This document shows, piece after piece, positions 25,488-35,493 of a stretch of 40,026 nt of DNA. Position 1 is the stretch's first letter. Each line of letters begins with the position of its first letter. Source of the DNA: JAFGSZ01 sp964492185 (GTDB lineage: Bacteria > Bacteroidota > Bacteroidia > Bacteroidales > UBA10428). Where the stretch lies: assembly GCA_964492185.1 (NCBI GenBank), contig CAZBJH010000019.1:1-40026 (forward strand). Reading direction: 5' to 3'. Under the pieces are notes generated by a model, which saw only the letters and a program-made list of their open reading frames with translations, was not told where the DNA came from and searched no databases. Position numbers and translations under genes: made by a program.

Positions 25488-28121
25488 ATGATCATGATAA
25501 AATCCGGAACTTTTATATTTGTTTTTCTTTTGTCAGTTTTTTCAGCCTATAGCCAGCTTAGCAGGGAAAGTATTCCCCCGGGTTTTTCCAATTCAATATT
25601 AAAAAGCACGCGAAACGATATTCCGTCAAAGGAATTACCTCCGCTCAATATTCACAAGTTACTGAAAGAGGATCAGGAATCCACCGCACCAACAGGGTAT
25701 GCCATACACAATTATGTTGACATACGCCTTAAGGAAGAGGGTATAGCGGACACATTGCCTGGCGGAGGCATAATATGGAGATACAGGATCAGTTCACCGA
25801 ACGCCTTTTCACTGAATGTTGTTTTTTCGAATTATCACCTGCCTCCGGAAGCAGAACTATTCTTATATAATGAAGACCATTCCGTTCTTTATGGTGCATT
25901 CACTGATATTAATAACAATAAAGCTCAACTGCTTGCCACAGCCGATATGCCGGGAAATGTTCTGATCATTGAATACTATGAACCGGCAAATGCCATATTC
26001 TCATGTGACCTGGTTATTGAAAGCATCGGACAGGGATACAGGGACATATTTTCACTGAAAAGCACACAGCAAAACGAATTGATCGATATAAACTGTGTTA
26101 CAGGAGATACTTATCAGCTTGAAAAATATGCGGTGGCAAAAATGTCATTTCGTATAGATGACAAGGGATACAACTGCACCGGCACGCTGATCAATAATGT
26201 TGCAAATCCCGGAGAGGCTTTTTTTTTAACTGCAAACCATTGTATCAGCACACCGGAAAGTGCAAATACCCTGGTCACGTATTTCAACTATGAACGGGAA
26301 ACATGTAACGGCAGAATTTCCCCGGGCAACAGCCTTTCAGGCTCCACGCTGCTTGCTACTGAATGGCCTTCTGATTTTACCCTGCTTCGTTTAAATAACA
26401 ATCCTCCTTCAGGATACAGGCCTTATTTTGCAGGATGGTCACTTGAGGATTCGGTCATCCGGAACGGATTTGGGATCCACCACCCGGGAGGCAGCGAAAA
26501 AAAAATATCGGTTGATCATGATACGATCCTGTCCTATCCTGACATTTTACTTTGGGAGGATGACAAACAAAGTACGGAAAATACACACTGGATGGCAGCA
26601 TTTGATGAGGGCTCCACAAGCCAGGGCTCATCCGGCTCACCGTTATTTGACCAGGATCACCGGTTGACCGGCCAATTACACGGGGGCACAGACAGTATTG
26701 ATTTTTTTGGAAAATTCAGTTATTCCTATGACCCCGGCAGACGCAGGGTACAAAAACTCAAACCATACTTGAACCCGGACGGGATTAAAATTGAATTTTT
26801 AGATGGGTATGCACCGGAAGAAAATCCGCCGGCAGCTCATTTTTATACTGAATTTCAGGATGTATGCACGAAAACACCTGTTCAACTGTTCAATAATTCC
26901 GCCTTCGGGCCCGGATTCTTTGAATGGAATTTTGATCCTGTTTCTGTTACTTATATTGAAGGAAATGCAAATTCTGAAAGTCCTGTTGTTCAGTTTGAAG
27001 AAAATAAATCCTATACAATATCTCTTACAGTGCAAAAAAATTCTGATATTAATACCCGTGTGCGGCCTGATTATATACGTGCAGGACAGGGATTATCCAT
27101 ATCAGTCCGTTCGTCAAAACACAATAATATTTGTTACAGTGAATTTACTGATAATATCCTGTTTATTGCATCGGGTGCAGAGCGCTTTACCTGGCAACTG
27201 GAAAACCATCATGATAAACTGATGATCGATACCACTCTTTACGAAAGCGACACATTAATGGTAACAGGTATTGACACGGCAGATATTGATTCAACCATTA
27301 CATTTCATATTACGGCAACAGGTTATCATGGCGACTGCATTGACTCGGCCACATTTGCCTTTAAGGTCATTCGTCCAATAAATGATGATATTGAAAATGC
27401 CATTCCCCTGTCATTAGGTGAAAACGGCCCTTTCAACAATTTTTGTGCAACGACCCGGGAAAACGAGCCGCATCCTCCGGGAGGAGATTGTAACACCCAG
27501 GAAACATGGTGTGACTGCAATATCAGCGAGATCATTCTTGACAACAGTGTGTGGTTCACTTTTACCGGACCGCCTACGGGTATTATCTCCGTTGACGCTC
27601 CCGGATTTGATAACCAGATAGCAATATATGAAGCTGATTCACATGCCGGTATAATCAGCGGCGATGAATCAGACTATAAAATTGTTGCTGCGAATGATGA
27701 TTTTTTCGGAGAAGAAAAAGGCTACTCAGCCCTGATAAAAGGGGCATCAGTAATTCCCGGCAAAACATACTGGTTACAGGTTGATGGCAGTGCTTGCGGC
27801 GCATACGGGTATTTCAACCTCATCCTTAGTCCGGAAACCTACAATTCACTCCGGAAACCGGGAAATGAAAATACGGCTTTATATACCTTCCCCAATCCGG
27901 CAAAAAATGAATTGAATGTCATGGCGGAAGAAACCCACATAAACACTGTTATTGATATTATCTCAATTGACGGAAGAACGGTAATAAACAAATACCTGCC
28001 GGTTTTAAATCAACATGAAAAAATTAGCATTAATGTTTCAGGACTTGAAAACGGTATTTATCTGCTCAGTATCCGGACAGAGGATCGTGTATTTACAAAA
28101 CGAATAATGATAAAAAGATAA
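25488..28121 (+). CDS. Secreted trypsin-like serine protease with PKD-like domain and T9SS tail
   Basis: 877 residues with a signal peptide (FIFVFLLSVFSAYSQ). An N-terminal propeptide-like region (about 25-200) precedes a chymotrypsin-fold S1 protease domain resembling lysyl endopeptidases. Its triad candidates are H251 in LTANHC, D296 in SDFTLLRL and S382 in GSSGSPLF. A PKD-like beta domain follows (about 445-540), then a prepeptidase-like domain (about 640-795, with SVWFTFTG and KTYWLQVDG). The Por-type sorting tail (YTFPNPAKNELNVMA) covers the last 80 residues. Export by T9SS and proteolysis at the cell surface or in the medium are expected. Transcribed divergently from the first susCD operon and convergent with the second, so it lies between the two uptake systems. 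Confidence 0.88.
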   Translation: MIMIKSGTFIFVFLLSVFSAYSQLSRESIPPGFSNSILKSTRNDIPSKELPPLNIHKLLKEDQESTAPTGYAIHNYVDIRLKEEGIADTLPGGGIIWRYRISSPNAFSLNVVFSNYHLPPEAELFLYNEDHSVLYGAFTDINNNKAQLLATADMPGNVLIIEYYEPANAIFSCDLVIESIGQGYRDIFSLKSTQQNELIDINCVTGDTYQLEKYAVAKMSFRIDDKGYNCTGTLINNVANPGEAFFLTANHCISTPESANTLVTYFNYERETCNGRISPGNSLSGSTLLATEWPSDFTLLRLNNNPPSGYRPYFAGWSLEDSVIRNGFGIHHPGGSEKKISVDHDTILSYPDILLWEDDKQSTENTHWMAAFDEGSTSQGSSGSPLFDQDHRLTGQLHGGTDSIDFFGKFSYSYDPGRRRVQKLKPYLNPDGIKIEFLDGYAPEENPPAAHFYTEFQDVCTKTPVQLFNNSAFGPGFFEWNFDPVSVTYIEGNANSESPVVQFEENKSYTISLTVQKNSDINTRVRPDYIRAGQGLSISVRSSKHNNICYSEFTDNILFIASGAERFTWQLENHHDKLMIDTTLYESDTLMVTGIDTADIDSTITFHITATGYHGDCIDSATFAFKVIRPINDDIENAIPLSLGENGPFNNFCATTRENEPHPPGGDCNTQETWCDCNISEIILDNSVWFTFTGPPTGIISVDAPGFDNQIAIYEADSHAGIISGDESDYKIVAANDDFFGEEKGYSALIKGASVIPGKTYWLQVDGSACGAYGYFNLILSPETYNSLRKPGNENTALYTFPNPAKNELNVMAEETHINTVIDIISIDGRTVINKYLPVLNQHEKISINVSGLENGIYLLSIRTEDRVFTKRIMIKR

Positions 28122-28169
28122 CATAATCCCTGTAAATTAAATACCGGTTGGAGTGCCACCTTTAAACAA

Positions 28170-28344
28170 TAATTTTAGTCTGTCAATAAAGTTGATAAAA
28201 TGTTTAATTGACCATGTGTCTGTTCATAAAGTTTTATTTGCAAGGCATGCGCAATCTGAAAATGCTGAGTTTACTTGTTGTAAATGAGCAATTTTCGGAC
28301 AAGCGTAACGCGGCAAATGGGACTTTATGGACAGACACTAATTA
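28170..28344. repeat. Foldback repeat, sub-family A, copy 3 (inverted)
   Basis: A 175-bp copy, reversed relative to 5097-5275: the right end reads GGACAGACACTAATTA, the left TAATTTTAGTCTGTCAATAAA. It is more divergent internally than copies 1 and 2. It lies between the convergent ends of the protease gene and the second susD gene. Confidence 0.8.
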
Positions 28345-28368
28345 CTACTAACAGGAAAACAATATATT

Positions 28369-28404
28369 AAAAAACCCCCGGAACTTACGTCCCGGAGGTT
28401 TTTG
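28369..28404 (-). terminator. Intrinsic terminator of the second susCD operon
   Basis: On the minus strand AACCTCCGGGAC pairs with GTTCCGGGGGTT around a short loop and is followed by a T tract. Two positions pair only as G-U in the minus-strand RNA and would be mismatches in the plus-strand RNA, so the stem is built for minus-strand transcripts. It lies about 35 bases beyond the susD stop. Confidence 0.8.
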
Positions 28405-28437
28405 TTAAATACGATTTTACAGTATTATATAATAGAT

Positions 28438-30006
28438 TTAATCTACATCCCACCACAATTTGGAATCAATAGCATCACCATTGGATAGGGTGGAAACGGC
28501 AGCAGCCCGATTTTCTTCGTTCAGGGTACGTTCATACTGCGGATACCTCATCCTGCTAGGCAAGTCATCCACCGGGATCAATGGTACAAAGAAAAAATTA
28601 CGCGTATCACCCGTGCTCTCAACCGTAACGCTAAAATGATCATTCGGCATTACAAGCGTCTGGGGATAACCTGTCCTTCTGTATTCAGCCCAGGCAGTAT
28701 GAGGATCCATGTATAGAGCAATGAACTTCTGTGTCAGCACGGTCTCCTCGCTTGCAGCAGGAAGAGCGGCAATGTAAGCATCGATGTCAGCTGTTGCAAC
28801 ACCCCATTTTTCCATGGAAGCCCTGACAGCCTGCTCATAAAGAGTCTGATCCCATCCCTCCAGCTCACTCTGAATGAACAGCACTTCTGCATATTCCATC
28901 AGTTCCTGACTGTAATTCGGTATATTGATCACGGCATCGCCGGGTAGCGATTCAAACTTGATTGTTGCAGCTTCGGAAGAATTTTCCACCACCGGCATAC
29001 CCATATAATTACCGCTGTCATTCGGTTGGGCAAATACGGGCAGGCGCGGATCAACGATCCCGTTGAAGGGGTTGGTGGTAATATCATTCCCTAATGTATC
29101 CTGAATATTCTCACCCTTCAGCAGTTGGGAAAAGCTGAAACCAAGACCGAAGTCCTTCCGGTTATCCACATTATATGCAACATACATTGGTGCGGCATTG
29201 GTGGCATTGTCTTCAAAGCCGAAAGATGCATTATCATCATTGCTTTCAAAAACACCGGATGCCAGGGCAGCATCAATATGTTGCTGTGCCAGTGAGCTGT
29301 TCACACCCATTATCTTCAGTGCTACACGCAGCCGTAATGAGTTGGCAAATTTTCTCCATTGTGTCATGTCACCGCTATAAAGGTTATCACCCCGTATGAA
29401 ACCGTCCTGTGATTCATCCATCTGAGCAACAGCTTCAGACAGTTCATTCAGGATATCGGTATAAATCTTTTCCTGGGATGCATAAACAGGGGTCAGGATC
29501 TCCTCATCCACATCGGCAATCTTCAGCGCCTGGAAATCAGGATCATCATTGCCATAGGAATAATACGGGACCGGTCCCCAGGTATCAGCCATAATATTGA
29601 AGATCCATGCCATTACAATCCGTGTTGTGGCGATCTGGTTCACGTTCGGACCGCTGGCTGCAGCAGCAGCTTTGGTATCCTCATCAGTATTGAAGTAAAG
29701 GACTTTTCGCAGGTTTTCCAGATTTGTATAAAAATCCTGCCATGTCTGCCGTGTGGATTCCCGGAAAACATAACGGTCTTCATCACCGTACTCAGTCTGG
29801 GTCCAGTACTGCATGGTCACCTGGGTAAAACGGCCACTGAACCACTCGTCATAGAGATCATCAATCATCTCCTTTAAATTATCGTTCAGGAGAGCAGCTG
29901 TCGGCGGTTCCTGCGGTGCATTAGGATTGTCGAAATAGTCAACATCGCAGCCTGTGTAAACAGCCAGCAACATGAAGATTATTAATATTTTAATTGTTTT
30001 CATCAT
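28438..30006 (-). CDS. SusD/RagB-like nutrient-binding lipoprotein, second locus
   Basis: 522 residues with lipoprotein signal ending AVYTGCDVDYF, then DNPNAPQEPPTAAL, again the SusD-like_2 N-terminal pattern. The helical repeats include TRIVMAWIFNIMADTWGPVPY and WRKFANSLRLRVALKIMG, counterparts of the same helices in the first SusD. The C-terminus (IDSKLWWDVD) also matches the group. Pairs with the SusC encoded 25 bases upstream. The two SusD proteins are clearly different in sequence, so the loci are not a recent duplication. Confidence 0.93.
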   Translation of the reverse strand: MMKTIKILIIFMLLAVYTGCDVDYFDNPNAPQEPPTAALLNDNLKEMIDDLYDEWFSGRFTQVTMQYWTQTEYGDEDRYVFRESTRQTWQDFYTNLENLRKVLYFNTDEDTKAAAAASGPNVNQIATTRIVMAWIFNIMADTWGPVPYYSYGNDDPDFQALKIADVDEEILTPVYASQEKIYTDILNELSEAVAQMDESQDGFIRGDNLYSGDMTQWRKFANSLRLRVALKIMGVNSSLAQQHIDAALASGVFESNDDNASFGFEDNATNAAPMYVAYNVDNRKDFGLGFSFSQLLKGENIQDTLGNDITTNPFNGIVDPRLPVFAQPNDSGNYMGMPVVENSSEAATIKFESLPGDAVINIPNYSQELMEYAEVLFIQSELEGWDQTLYEQAVRASMEKWGVATADIDAYIAALPAASEETVLTQKFIALYMDPHTAWAEYRRTGYPQTLVMPNDHFSVTVESTGDTRNFFFVPLIPVDDLPSRMRYPQYERTLNEENRAAAVSTLSNGDAIDSKLWWDVD

Positions 30007-30031
30007 AGTTCTTTTTTTTAAAATTACAAAT

Positions 30032-33000
30032 TTAGAATCCCAGCTTCAGGTTCAAACCAAAAGTTCTGCTGGTAGGATATAAACCGCCATCAATCCCCTG
30101 TATATTTCCTGAACCGTTCACGGTAATTTCAGGATCGAACCCGGGTTTATCAAGACCCATGGTTAGGAGGTTCCTTCCGTACAGGGAGATTCGCATGTTT
30201 TTAATGGGGCCAAGAATACCTGCCGGCAGGGTATATCCTATAGTCAATTCCCTGAGCTTGATGAAATCGGCATCAAACAGGTTCTGAGTAGCAGGCATTC
30301 CAAATCCATTGTAATGATATGCAGCATATGCCATACCGGAAATGTAATTTTCATTAGGTGCAGTATTTTCCACAGTATAGGTTCCGTCATCCTCAAAGGT
30401 AACGTCACCGGTAACAGCATCATATCTGTAACCGCCACCTTCACTTACGGGGTCACGAATTTCATTACCCTGATCGTTTACACCGGCTGATTCTTTCATC
30501 ATACCGGAGTACATACCCCACATGTGAGATACAGAGTAGAATTTACCGCCCTGCTGAATGTCGAACAGCACGCTGATATCAACCGCGTTGAACAGACGGA
30601 ATACGTTGCGGATCCCCATGTTGTAATCCGGAAGGTAAGATCCCAGCGGCCTCAGGTCGGGTGTCATCATAAGGTACCCTCCATCATCCACCACGATGTT
30701 CCCGTCATCATCGTAAATATAATCATTTCCCCAGAACATGCCATAGGTGTCGCCTTCACTGGCACGCAGAAATACCCCACGGAAAGGATCACTTGTCAAG
30801 TCAATGGTTTCAACACCAGGATACAGCTCGTTCAGGGTGTTGTTCACCTTGGTGAAGTTGGTGATGATCTGCCACTTGAAATTGTTGGTTTGAACCGGTG
30901 TCAGTCCCAAAGTAATTTCAACACCCTTGTTGGTCATCTGACCGGCATTGATCCACTTGGAATCATAACCGGTGGCTTTGGATACTTCCAGCGGCATGAT
31001 CTGATCAGTGGTTACATTGTTAAAGTAGGTTGCAGCCAAATTGATCCGGTTGTTAAGCAGGCCCACATCAATACCGATCTCGGTCGATGTAGTCTGCTCA
31101 GATTTCAGACTGGCATTCAGCAGTTCAGTATCAACATACAACCTGGGAGCACCCATGAAGGGGCCGGAAATGTTGTAATCGTATACACTGACCACATTGT
31201 AGGGATCGGTATCATTACCAACCTGTGCCCATCCGAAGCGCACCTTACCCAGGCTCATCCAGCTCAGGTCAGGCAGCAATTCTGAAAACAGGAAACTGGC
31301 GGATGCAGAGGGATAGAAATAGGAATTGTTATCATCCGGAAGAGTGGATGACCAGTCATTCCTTACAGTACCTTCAAGGAAGAGCATCCCTTTGATATCA
31401 ACCGCTGCACTACCGAATACACTGTTCACCTGTTTTTCTTCGGTATAATCATTGGACTGGATAGTGCCGGTTGAATTCAGCAATGAGTATACTTCGGGTA
31501 CGACAAGGCCGCCTGAAGTAAAGCCCCGGTTAAAATCATAATGCATATATCGCTGATTTCCACCGGCAAACAAATCGAGCCTTATATCCTGCAATTGTTT
31601 CGAATAGCTCAGGATAGCTTCGAAGTTATATTCAGAATTGGTTCTTACGCCTTCATAATATTTAGACATCGCCTGTGAACCCACTGCTGTTCTTTCCCTG
31701 TTGTAGTATGTATAGTTATCACCATATACACTACCTTTGATAGAAAGATTCTCCACAATTTCGTATGAAAGGCTCACATTGCCGTAGAACCGGTTACGTG
31801 AATCATCCGGATAGTTTTCATAGGCTGTCCAATAGGGATTGTCCGAAAATTTCGGTGTGGGATCATTCCACGCGTTCCTGTTCCAGGTACGCATTGAACC
31901 ATCATTGTTTTTATAATCTTCCAGGTAACCGAAATCAATCTGACGCTGGCTCCACTGGAAAAACTTCTGGCCTACGCTGTTGTCACCGTATCCAACCTGG
32001 GGGCGTCCCTTGGATGCTGAATTCACATAATGCAACGAAGCATCAACATTCAGCTTGTTAAGCAGGTTCGCATTACCAGTAAGTGTAAAATTATTCTTTT
32101 TTATCTCCGAACCGGGGAAAGTACCTTTGGTGGAAGTATTGGTATAGGCAAAACGAACACCAAAATTTTCACCTGTCCGTGACATAGCTATATTATTAGC
32201 AAAGGTTGTCCCCAACTCATAAAAATCTATTACATCGTTTTCAGGTGCAACCCACGGACGGGTCTGTAAATATTGATCCGGATAACTTTCCTGATCAAAA
32301 GCATTCCAGTGCAACACTTCGATGTTTGGATCATAGCGCGGACCCCAGCTTTCATCCACCTGGTACTGTGGAATACGATAATCCGTACCATTGATATTGG
32401 CTACTTCAAATCCGTCGAGACCACCGTCTTCATCAGAAATGATGGCTCCGCCACCATATTTCCTCTGCAGTTCGGGAATAACATATACCTGCTCAAATCC
32501 AACGTTCGAACTCCATTCCACGCTGAAAGCATCAGCTCCTGCTCTCGCCTTTTTCGTGGTGATCACGATCACACCATTGGCCGCACGTGAACCGTAAATA
32601 GCAGCGGCAGGCCCTTTCAGAACAGACATACTTTCAATATTTTCAGGATCGATGTCATTCATCATGTTCCCTAAGTCGTATCCTCCAAATCCATTGGCAT
32701 CACCACCAAAACCATTTGCAGAATTATTGTTCCAGTCTGAATTATCAACAGGAATACCATCGATCACAATCAACGGTTGGTTTTCGCCCGTTATGGAGCT
32801 GGCACCCCTGATAAGAATGCGATTCGAACCGCCCATTTTTGAGGAAGCACTGACCTGCACACCGGCAACTTTGCCTGAAAGGGCGCTGATCGCATCATCC
32901 TGTATGGAACTGTTCAGAGTTTCTTCATCTACTTCCTGTACCGCGTATCCCAGTGATTTTTTCTCTCTTGAAATCCCAAGGGCAGTAACAACCACTTCAT

Positions 33001-33304
33001 CCATCAGCAGGGCTTCTTCTTCCAGCGTGACATTGATAGTAGTTCTTCCTTCAACCGGTATTTCCTGTGCTTTCATTCCTACGGAACTAAATTCAAGAAC
33101 CCCGTTTGAAGGTGCTGTTAATGAATAATTCCCATTAATGTCAGTAGCTGTTCCGGTTGTTGTTCCCTGAAGAACAACAGATACACCCGGTAACGGAACA
33201 CCGTCAGCATCGGAAACCGTTCCCGTAATTTGTATGTTCTGGGCCAATATGGCCTGGAAGCCAAACAGCATCAAACATACAAACAAACTTGTAATTTTTT
33301 TCAT
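30032..33304 (-). CDS. SusC/RagA family TonB-linked outer-membrane transporter, second locus
   Basis: 1090 residues: signal peptide (MKKITSLFVCLMLFGFQAILAQ), a carboxypeptidase-regulatory-like domain (ITGTVSDADGVPLPGVSVVL), a TonB-box region (LMDEVVVTALGISREKK), and the plug with LIVIDGIPVDNS and GSRAANGVIVITTKKA. A barrel ends in TFGLNLKLGF. The plug has an Asn/Gly-rich loop (about residues 190-215) after the GIPVDNS motif. Two-gene operon with the downstream susD, closed by the terminator at 28369-28404. No extracytoplasmic-function sigma/anti-sigma pair or hybrid two-component regulator is adjacent, unlike many glycan loci. Confidence 0.95.
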   Translation of the reverse strand: MKKITSLFVCLMLFGFQAILAQNIQITGTVSDADGVPLPGVSVVLQGTTTGTATDINGNYSLTAPSNGVLEFSSVGMKAQEIPVEGRTTINVTLEEEALLMDEVVVTALGISREKKSLGYAVQEVDEETLNSSIQDDAISALSGKVAGVQVSASSKMGGSNRILIRGASSITGENQPLIVIDGIPVDNSDWNNNSANGFGGDANGFGGYDLGNMMNDIDPENIESMSVLKGPAAAIYGSRAANGVIVITTKKARAGADAFSVEWSSNVGFEQVYVIPELQRKYGGGAIISDEDGGLDGFEVANINGTDYRIPQYQVDESWGPRYDPNIEVLHWNAFDQESYPDQYLQTRPWVAPENDVIDFYELGTTFANNIAMSRTGENFGVRFAYTNTSTKGTFPGSEIKKNNFTLTGNANLLNKLNVDASLHYVNSASKGRPQVGYGDNSVGQKFFQWSQRQIDFGYLEDYKNNDGSMRTWNRNAWNDPTPKFSDNPYWTAYENYPDDSRNRFYGNVSLSYEIVENLSIKGSVYGDNYTYYNRERTAVGSQAMSKYYEGVRTNSEYNFEAILSYSKQLQDIRLDLFAGGNQRYMHYDFNRGFTSGGLVVPEVYSLLNSTGTIQSNDYTEEKQVNSVFGSAAVDIKGMLFLEGTVRNDWSSTLPDDNNSYFYPSASASFLFSELLPDLSWMSLGKVRFGWAQVGNDTDPYNVVSVYDYNISGPFMGAPRLYVDTELLNASLKSEQTTSTEIGIDVGLLNNRINLAATYFNNVTTDQIMPLEVSKATGYDSKWINAGQMTNKGVEITLGLTPVQTNNFKWQIITNFTKVNNTLNELYPGVETIDLTSDPFRGVFLRASEGDTYGMFWGNDYIYDDDGNIVVDDGGYLMMTPDLRPLGSYLPDYNMGIRNVFRLFNAVDISVLFDIQQGGKFYSVSHMWGMYSGMMKESAGVNDQGNEIRDPVSEGGGYRYDAVTGDVTFEDDGTYTVENTAPNENYISGMAYAAYHYNGFGMPATQNLFDADFIKLRELTIGYTLPAGILGPIKNMRISLYGRNLLTMGLDKPGFDPEITVNGSGNIQGIDGGLYPTSRTFGLNLKLGF

Positions 33305-33382
33305 AGATAAAAATTTTAGGTTTATAATAGGTTAACATCCAAAATTAGTATGAATAATATCAAAATCTACCATTCATAAGTT

Positions 33383-33411
33383 CAAAACTAAAAAAAAAAC
33401 TTAAAAACAAA
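33383..33411 (-). promoter_or_regulatory. Candidate promoter of the second susCD operon
   Basis: On the minus strand TTTG (33411-33408) and TAGTTTTG (33390-33383) are separated by 17 bases, close to the Bacteroidota -33/-7 arrangement, giving a leader of about 75 nt. A second -7-like TAATTTTG lies at 33340-33347 with a less well placed TTTG. This is the only promoter in the window with both boxes. Confidence 0.45.
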
Positions 33412-33587
33412 AAAAGATTAATATTTTTTTAACTTCCTAATTATAAGTAAAATAGATTGAATAAATATAATATTATTATGGATTTTCATACATATGATCA
33501 TTTAACTATCTCAAAAACTGATTTTTATCTCCTATATGAGAGTAGTTTCGTTAAAGCATTTCGACAATAACATTCTCCTCTGATGCC

Positions 33588-33740
33588 TAATTAGTGTCTG
33601 TCCATAATGTCCGATATCCGCGTTGCTGCTCACATTTTAAATCCTCAAATACTTTAGTATTCTGCAGTTTAAAATGTTCACGCGCCTTGATCTCGAACAT
33701 TCTGAACAAACACTGCGAATTTATTGACAGACACTAATTA
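33588..33740. repeat. Foldback repeat, sub-family B, typical copy
   Basis: 153 bp with the best-preserved ends in the window: TAATTAGTGTCTGTC and GACAGACACTAATTA are perfect inverted repeats. Inside are ATTTTAAA / TTTAAAAT arms around a small hairpin AATACTTTAGTATT. It lies in the 565-bp gap between the second susC and the YfcC-type gene. The rest of that gap is AT-rich and shows no gene. Confidence 0.85.
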
Positions 33741-33869
33741 TTATATGAATCCGTACTTATCCTTTTCCGGATTTATTAAAGATAATATTTTATTTCTATT
33801 GTTTATCCTTAGGTGCATATATTCTTTTCAGAATATTTATTTTAGCATGATAATTTTTAATGATATCCC

Positions 33870-35444
33870 ATGCTATCAAAAATTCCCAATACATTTATTC
33901 TGATATTCTTTATGATCGTTCTGGCGGCCTTGCTAACCTGGATATTACCAGGTGGTGAATATATTGAAGTTAAAAGTAATGGTGAAACCACATTGCAATT
34001 CAGATTTGTGGAAAGCCAGCCCCAGACCTGGCAGGTGTTTTCCGCTTTCTTCAAAGGTTTTCAAAGGCAGTCAGGCATAATCGTATTCATTTTATTAATT
34101 GGCGGTGCTTTCTGGGTTGTGAACAGCAGCAATGCCATCCAGGCAGGAATACAATCGTTTCTTGCATTCACAAAAAAGCTTGAACATTATAGCTGGCTGC
34201 GTTATATAGGCGTGAACAATATTATCCTTGTTCTGATCATGCTTCTTTTCAGTGCTTTTGGGGCTATATTCGGAATGAGTGAAGAAACCATTGCTTTTAT
34301 TATTGTTATTGTTCCCCTGGCACTATCCATGGGATATGATTCCATCACCGGTGTTTGTATTGTTTTTGTAGCTGCCGGCCTTGGGTTTGCCGGTGCAATA
34401 CTTAATCCTTTCACTATCGGCATTGCCCAGGGAATTGCAGGGATACCATTGTTTTCCGGCCTGGGCTACAGAATATTCTGCTGGATTGTGATCAATATCG
34501 CGGGGATCACTTATGTATTGATCTATGCCCGTAAGATCAGGCGCGAACCCCAACGATCTCCAGTATATAAAGAAGATGAATACTGGCGTGAACATCAGAA
34601 AGCCGGCATGAACAACATAGATTATCATACACCACGTTCAGCATGGATAGTATTCGGATGCCTGATTGCCGTGCAGGCAGCGTTTGCCATCCTCTCCCCG
34701 GTTACCAATTTAAAGATAGGAAATGCCAGCCGGGAGATCATATTAATACCGGTATTGCTGATACTTTTCATAATTTCAGGATTTTTCAGCCTCAAAAAAT
34801 CAGTCCATTTTTTTCTCCTGACAATTCTGGTATTCACCATCATCTATCTTATTACCGGCGTAATGGGGTATGACTGGTACATTATGGAAATTGCCACACT
34901 TTTTTTTGTAATGGGCATAGCCGGCGGCATAGCCGCCAATAATTCAGGGAATAAAATAGTAAGCCTGTTTATGGATGGGATACGTGATATTATTCCCGCT
35001 GCTTTGATCGTTGGACTCGCGGGAGGGATCATCATCATTCTTGAAGATGGTAAAATCGTAGACACTATCCTGTACGGCTTGTCAAAAAATATGAAGGATC
35101 TGGGCAGGGTATCTACTATAGGTATTATGTATTTCATACAAACACTGATCAATATCGTCATTCCTTCGGGATCAGCCAAGGCAGCGCTTACTATGCCTAT
35201 TATGGCACCCTTTTCCGACCTGATAGGTATTTCACGGCAAGCCACGGTTATGGCTTTTCAGTTTGGGGACGGATTCACGAATATGATCACACCTACTTCG
35301 GGTGTGCTTATCGGTGTGCTGGGTATAGCACGTATACCTTATGAAAAGTGGGTCAAATGGGTCTATCCCCTCATTCTGATCCTTATGCTTCTCGGCTTTC
35401 TTTTGCTGATTCCTACTGTTTTAATGAAGCTTGGCGGGTTTTAA
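33870..35444 (+). CDS. YfcC/DcuC-type anaerobic carrier family protein
   Basis: 524 residues, about 12 membrane helices, with no signal peptide. The N-terminus (IPNTFILIFFMIVLAALLTWILPGGEY) and the family motifs AFGAIFGMSEETIAFI, GAILNPFTIGIAQGIAGIP and VIPSGSAKAALTMPIMAP identify the C4-dicarboxylate anaerobic carrier family (DcuC-like, PF03606). Its YfcC branch is usually linked to amino-acid or peptide exchange. The substrate is unproven. The C-terminal QFGDGFTNMITPTSG segment is the second half of the inverted-repeat fold. If the neighbouring secreted proteases release amino acids, an uptake or exchange role would fit, but this is inference. No terminator is seen downstream, where direct repeats begin. 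Confidence 0.9.
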   Translation: MLSKIPNTFILIFFMIVLAALLTWILPGGEYIEVKSNGETTLQFRFVESQPQTWQVFSAFFKGFQRQSGIIVFILLIGGAFWVVNSSNAIQAGIQSFLAFTKKLEHYSWLRYIGVNNIILVLIMLLFSAFGAIFGMSEETIAFIIVIVPLALSMGYDSITGVCIVFVAAGLGFAGAILNPFTIGIAQGIAGIPLFSGLGYRIFCWIVINIAGITYVLIYARKIRREPQRSPVYKEDEYWREHQKAGMNNIDYHTPRSAWIVFGCLIAVQAAFAILSPVTNLKIGNASREIILIPVLLILFIISGFFSLKKSVHFFLLTILVFTIIYLITGVMGYDWYIMEIATLFFVMGIAGGIAANNSGNKIVSLFMDGIRDIIPAALIVGLAGGIIIILEDGKIVDTILYGLSKNMKDLGRVSTIGIMYFIQTLINIVIPSGSAKAALTMPIMAPFSDLIGISRQATVMAFQFGDGFTNMITPTSGVLIGVLGIARIPYEKWVKWVYPLILILMLLGFLLLIPTVLMKLGGF

Positions 35445-35447
35445 GAA

Positions 35448-35493
35448 GTTGAGGAGTTGAGGAGTTGAGATGTTGAGGAGTTGAGATGTTGAG
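35448..35493. repeat. Short tandem octamer repeat
   Basis: GTTGAGGA and GTTGAGAT octamers in tandem, about five and a half copies, starting 4 bases after the stop of the YfcC-type gene. Confidence 0.9.

Noticed and set aside
30524..31285. A 253-residue plus-strand open frame opposite the second susC gene
   Set aside because: It lies wholly antisense to a well-supported SusC coding region and has no recognisable domain; an open shadow frame.
32652..33128. A 158-residue plus-strand open frame opposite the N-terminal part of the second susC
   Set aside because: Antisense to the conserved plug and regulatory-like domains of SusC; no independent support.
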